In this document: in pieces, positions 43,491 through 43,796 of the stretch
Numbering within the stretch: the stretch's first letter is position 1
Layout of the letters: each line of letters begins with the position of its first letter
Assembly: GCA_003223555.1 (NCBI GenBank)
Contig: QHVM01000050.1
Span: 1-43,796, forward strand
Direction of reading: 5' to 3'
Source: Acidobacteriota bacterium
Lineage (GTDB): Bacteria > Acidobacteriota > Vicinamibacteria > Fen-336
Length of the DNA stretch: 43,796 nucleotides
The notes under the pieces: model-generated
Seen by the model: only the letters and a program-made list of their open reading frames with translations
Database searches by the model: none
What the model was told of the DNA's origin: nothing
Made by a program: the position numbers and the translations under genes

Positions 43491-43796
43491 TGAGCGATAG
43501 CAGCGAGCGAAGGATTCACTCCCGAAGCGACTTGGGGGGGAGCGCGAATGACCATGTCGTCTCGCCCGCCGTCTACGTCACCGTCTTCGCGGCCTTGGTG
43601 CTCCTCACCGGGCTCACCGTCTTCGCCTCCACGGTGAACCTCGGGATGTGGAACACGCCGGTGGCCGTCGTCATCGCGGTGGTCAAGGCCGCGCTCGTGG
43701 TCCTCTTCTTCATGCACGTCAAGTATTCGAGCCGGCTGGTGTGGCTGGCGCTCGGAGGAGGGATGCTGTGGCTGCTGCTGATCATCGCCGGGGCGG
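43491..43796 (+). CDS. Cytochrome c oxidase subunit IV-like protein (3' end outside window)
   Basis: The frame is open from ATG 43491 to the window end (102 codons). After about 20 N-terminal residues (MSDSSERRIHSRSDLGG...) comes HVVSPAVYVTVFAALVLLTG, then TVNLGMWNTPVAVVIAVVKA, LVVLFFMHVKYSSRLVWLAL and a third helix. This is the COX4/CyoD-like small subunit with the FFMHVKYSSRL signature, normally the last gene of this cluster. The first 16 or so codons coincide with a copy of the dispersed TTCAC repeat, so the N-terminus seems repeat-derived. GGGAGG at 43474-43479 is 11 nt from the ATG. No other in-frame ATG or GTG lies before the conserved part. Confidence 0.88.
43502..43538 (+). repeat. 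TTCAC-type dispersed repeat inside the cox subunit IV N-terminus
   Basis: Shares, in the same order, GCGAGCG, GGATTCACTCCCG, AGCGA and a run of seven G with the element at 22652-22692. The hairpin is degenerate here (GGA / TCC around TTCAC). It is translated as part of the first codons of the subunit IV gene. Confidence 0.65.

Overview
This 43.8 kb window is high-GC, gene-dense chromosome, mostly housekeeping genes packed into operons with 4-8 bp start/stop overlaps. The gene set suggests a free-living aerobic Gram-negative-type bacterium, most likely an Acidobacteriota member. It has a complete alternative complex III plus A2-type caa3 oxidase cluster, a DUF5916 protein, a secreted Asp-box propeller, tandem DUF507 proteins, Hanks-type kinase signalling and OmpA/BON envelope proteins. 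The phylum is inferred from gene content only. No CRISPR array, prophage, transposase, rRNA or tRNA was recognised.

Layout. (1) 1-5769, +: the 3' part of ftsH, then folP, cdaA, cdaR, glmM and pdxJ, linking folate, c-di-AMP, amino-sugar and vitamin B6 synthesis. (2) 5770-9210, +: a tandem repeat, a strong promoter, then a PP2C phosphatase, a Ser/Thr kinase, a PilZ protein and a GAF protein. (3) 9298-12052, -: a GT2 and a GT4 glycosyltransferase and a diacylglycerol-kinase-like enzyme with GTGA overlaps. (4) 12105-17657, +: pyrE, truA, uppS, cdsA, dxr and rseP, covering pyrimidine, tRNA, isoprenoid, phospholipid and envelope-stress functions. (5) 17661-25439, -: an envelope block with a TPR protein, an Asp-box propeller, a DUF5916 barrel protein, an OmpA/PKD protein and a BON protein. 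(6) 25812-31413: sthA, an ankyrin protein, a six-hairpin glycosidase-like protein, two DUF507 proteins, an 85-aa unknown and upp. (7) 31529-43796, +: actABCDEF, a 156-aa membrane protein, sco, coxB, coxA, coxC and the start of a subunit IV gene, i.e. quinol oxidation through to oxygen reduction.

Anomalies. coxA is broken by what looks like a 25-nt deletion. The BON gene has an apparent frameshift before its last domain. folP has no ATG/GTG/TTG start for its full-length product but has an ideal Shine-Dalgarno followed by ATC. Two dispersed repeat types occur: one built on CGCAGAGG(C/A)CGCGGAG, and one hairpin with a TTCAC loop, a copy of which seems to supply the first codons of the cox subunit IV gene. 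A perfect 16-bp palindrome lies on the ompA-like promoter, and several genes appear leaderless. I did not find a clearly new multi-gene system; the strongest leads are the TTCAC repeat, the folP start and the conserved unknown between actF and sco.
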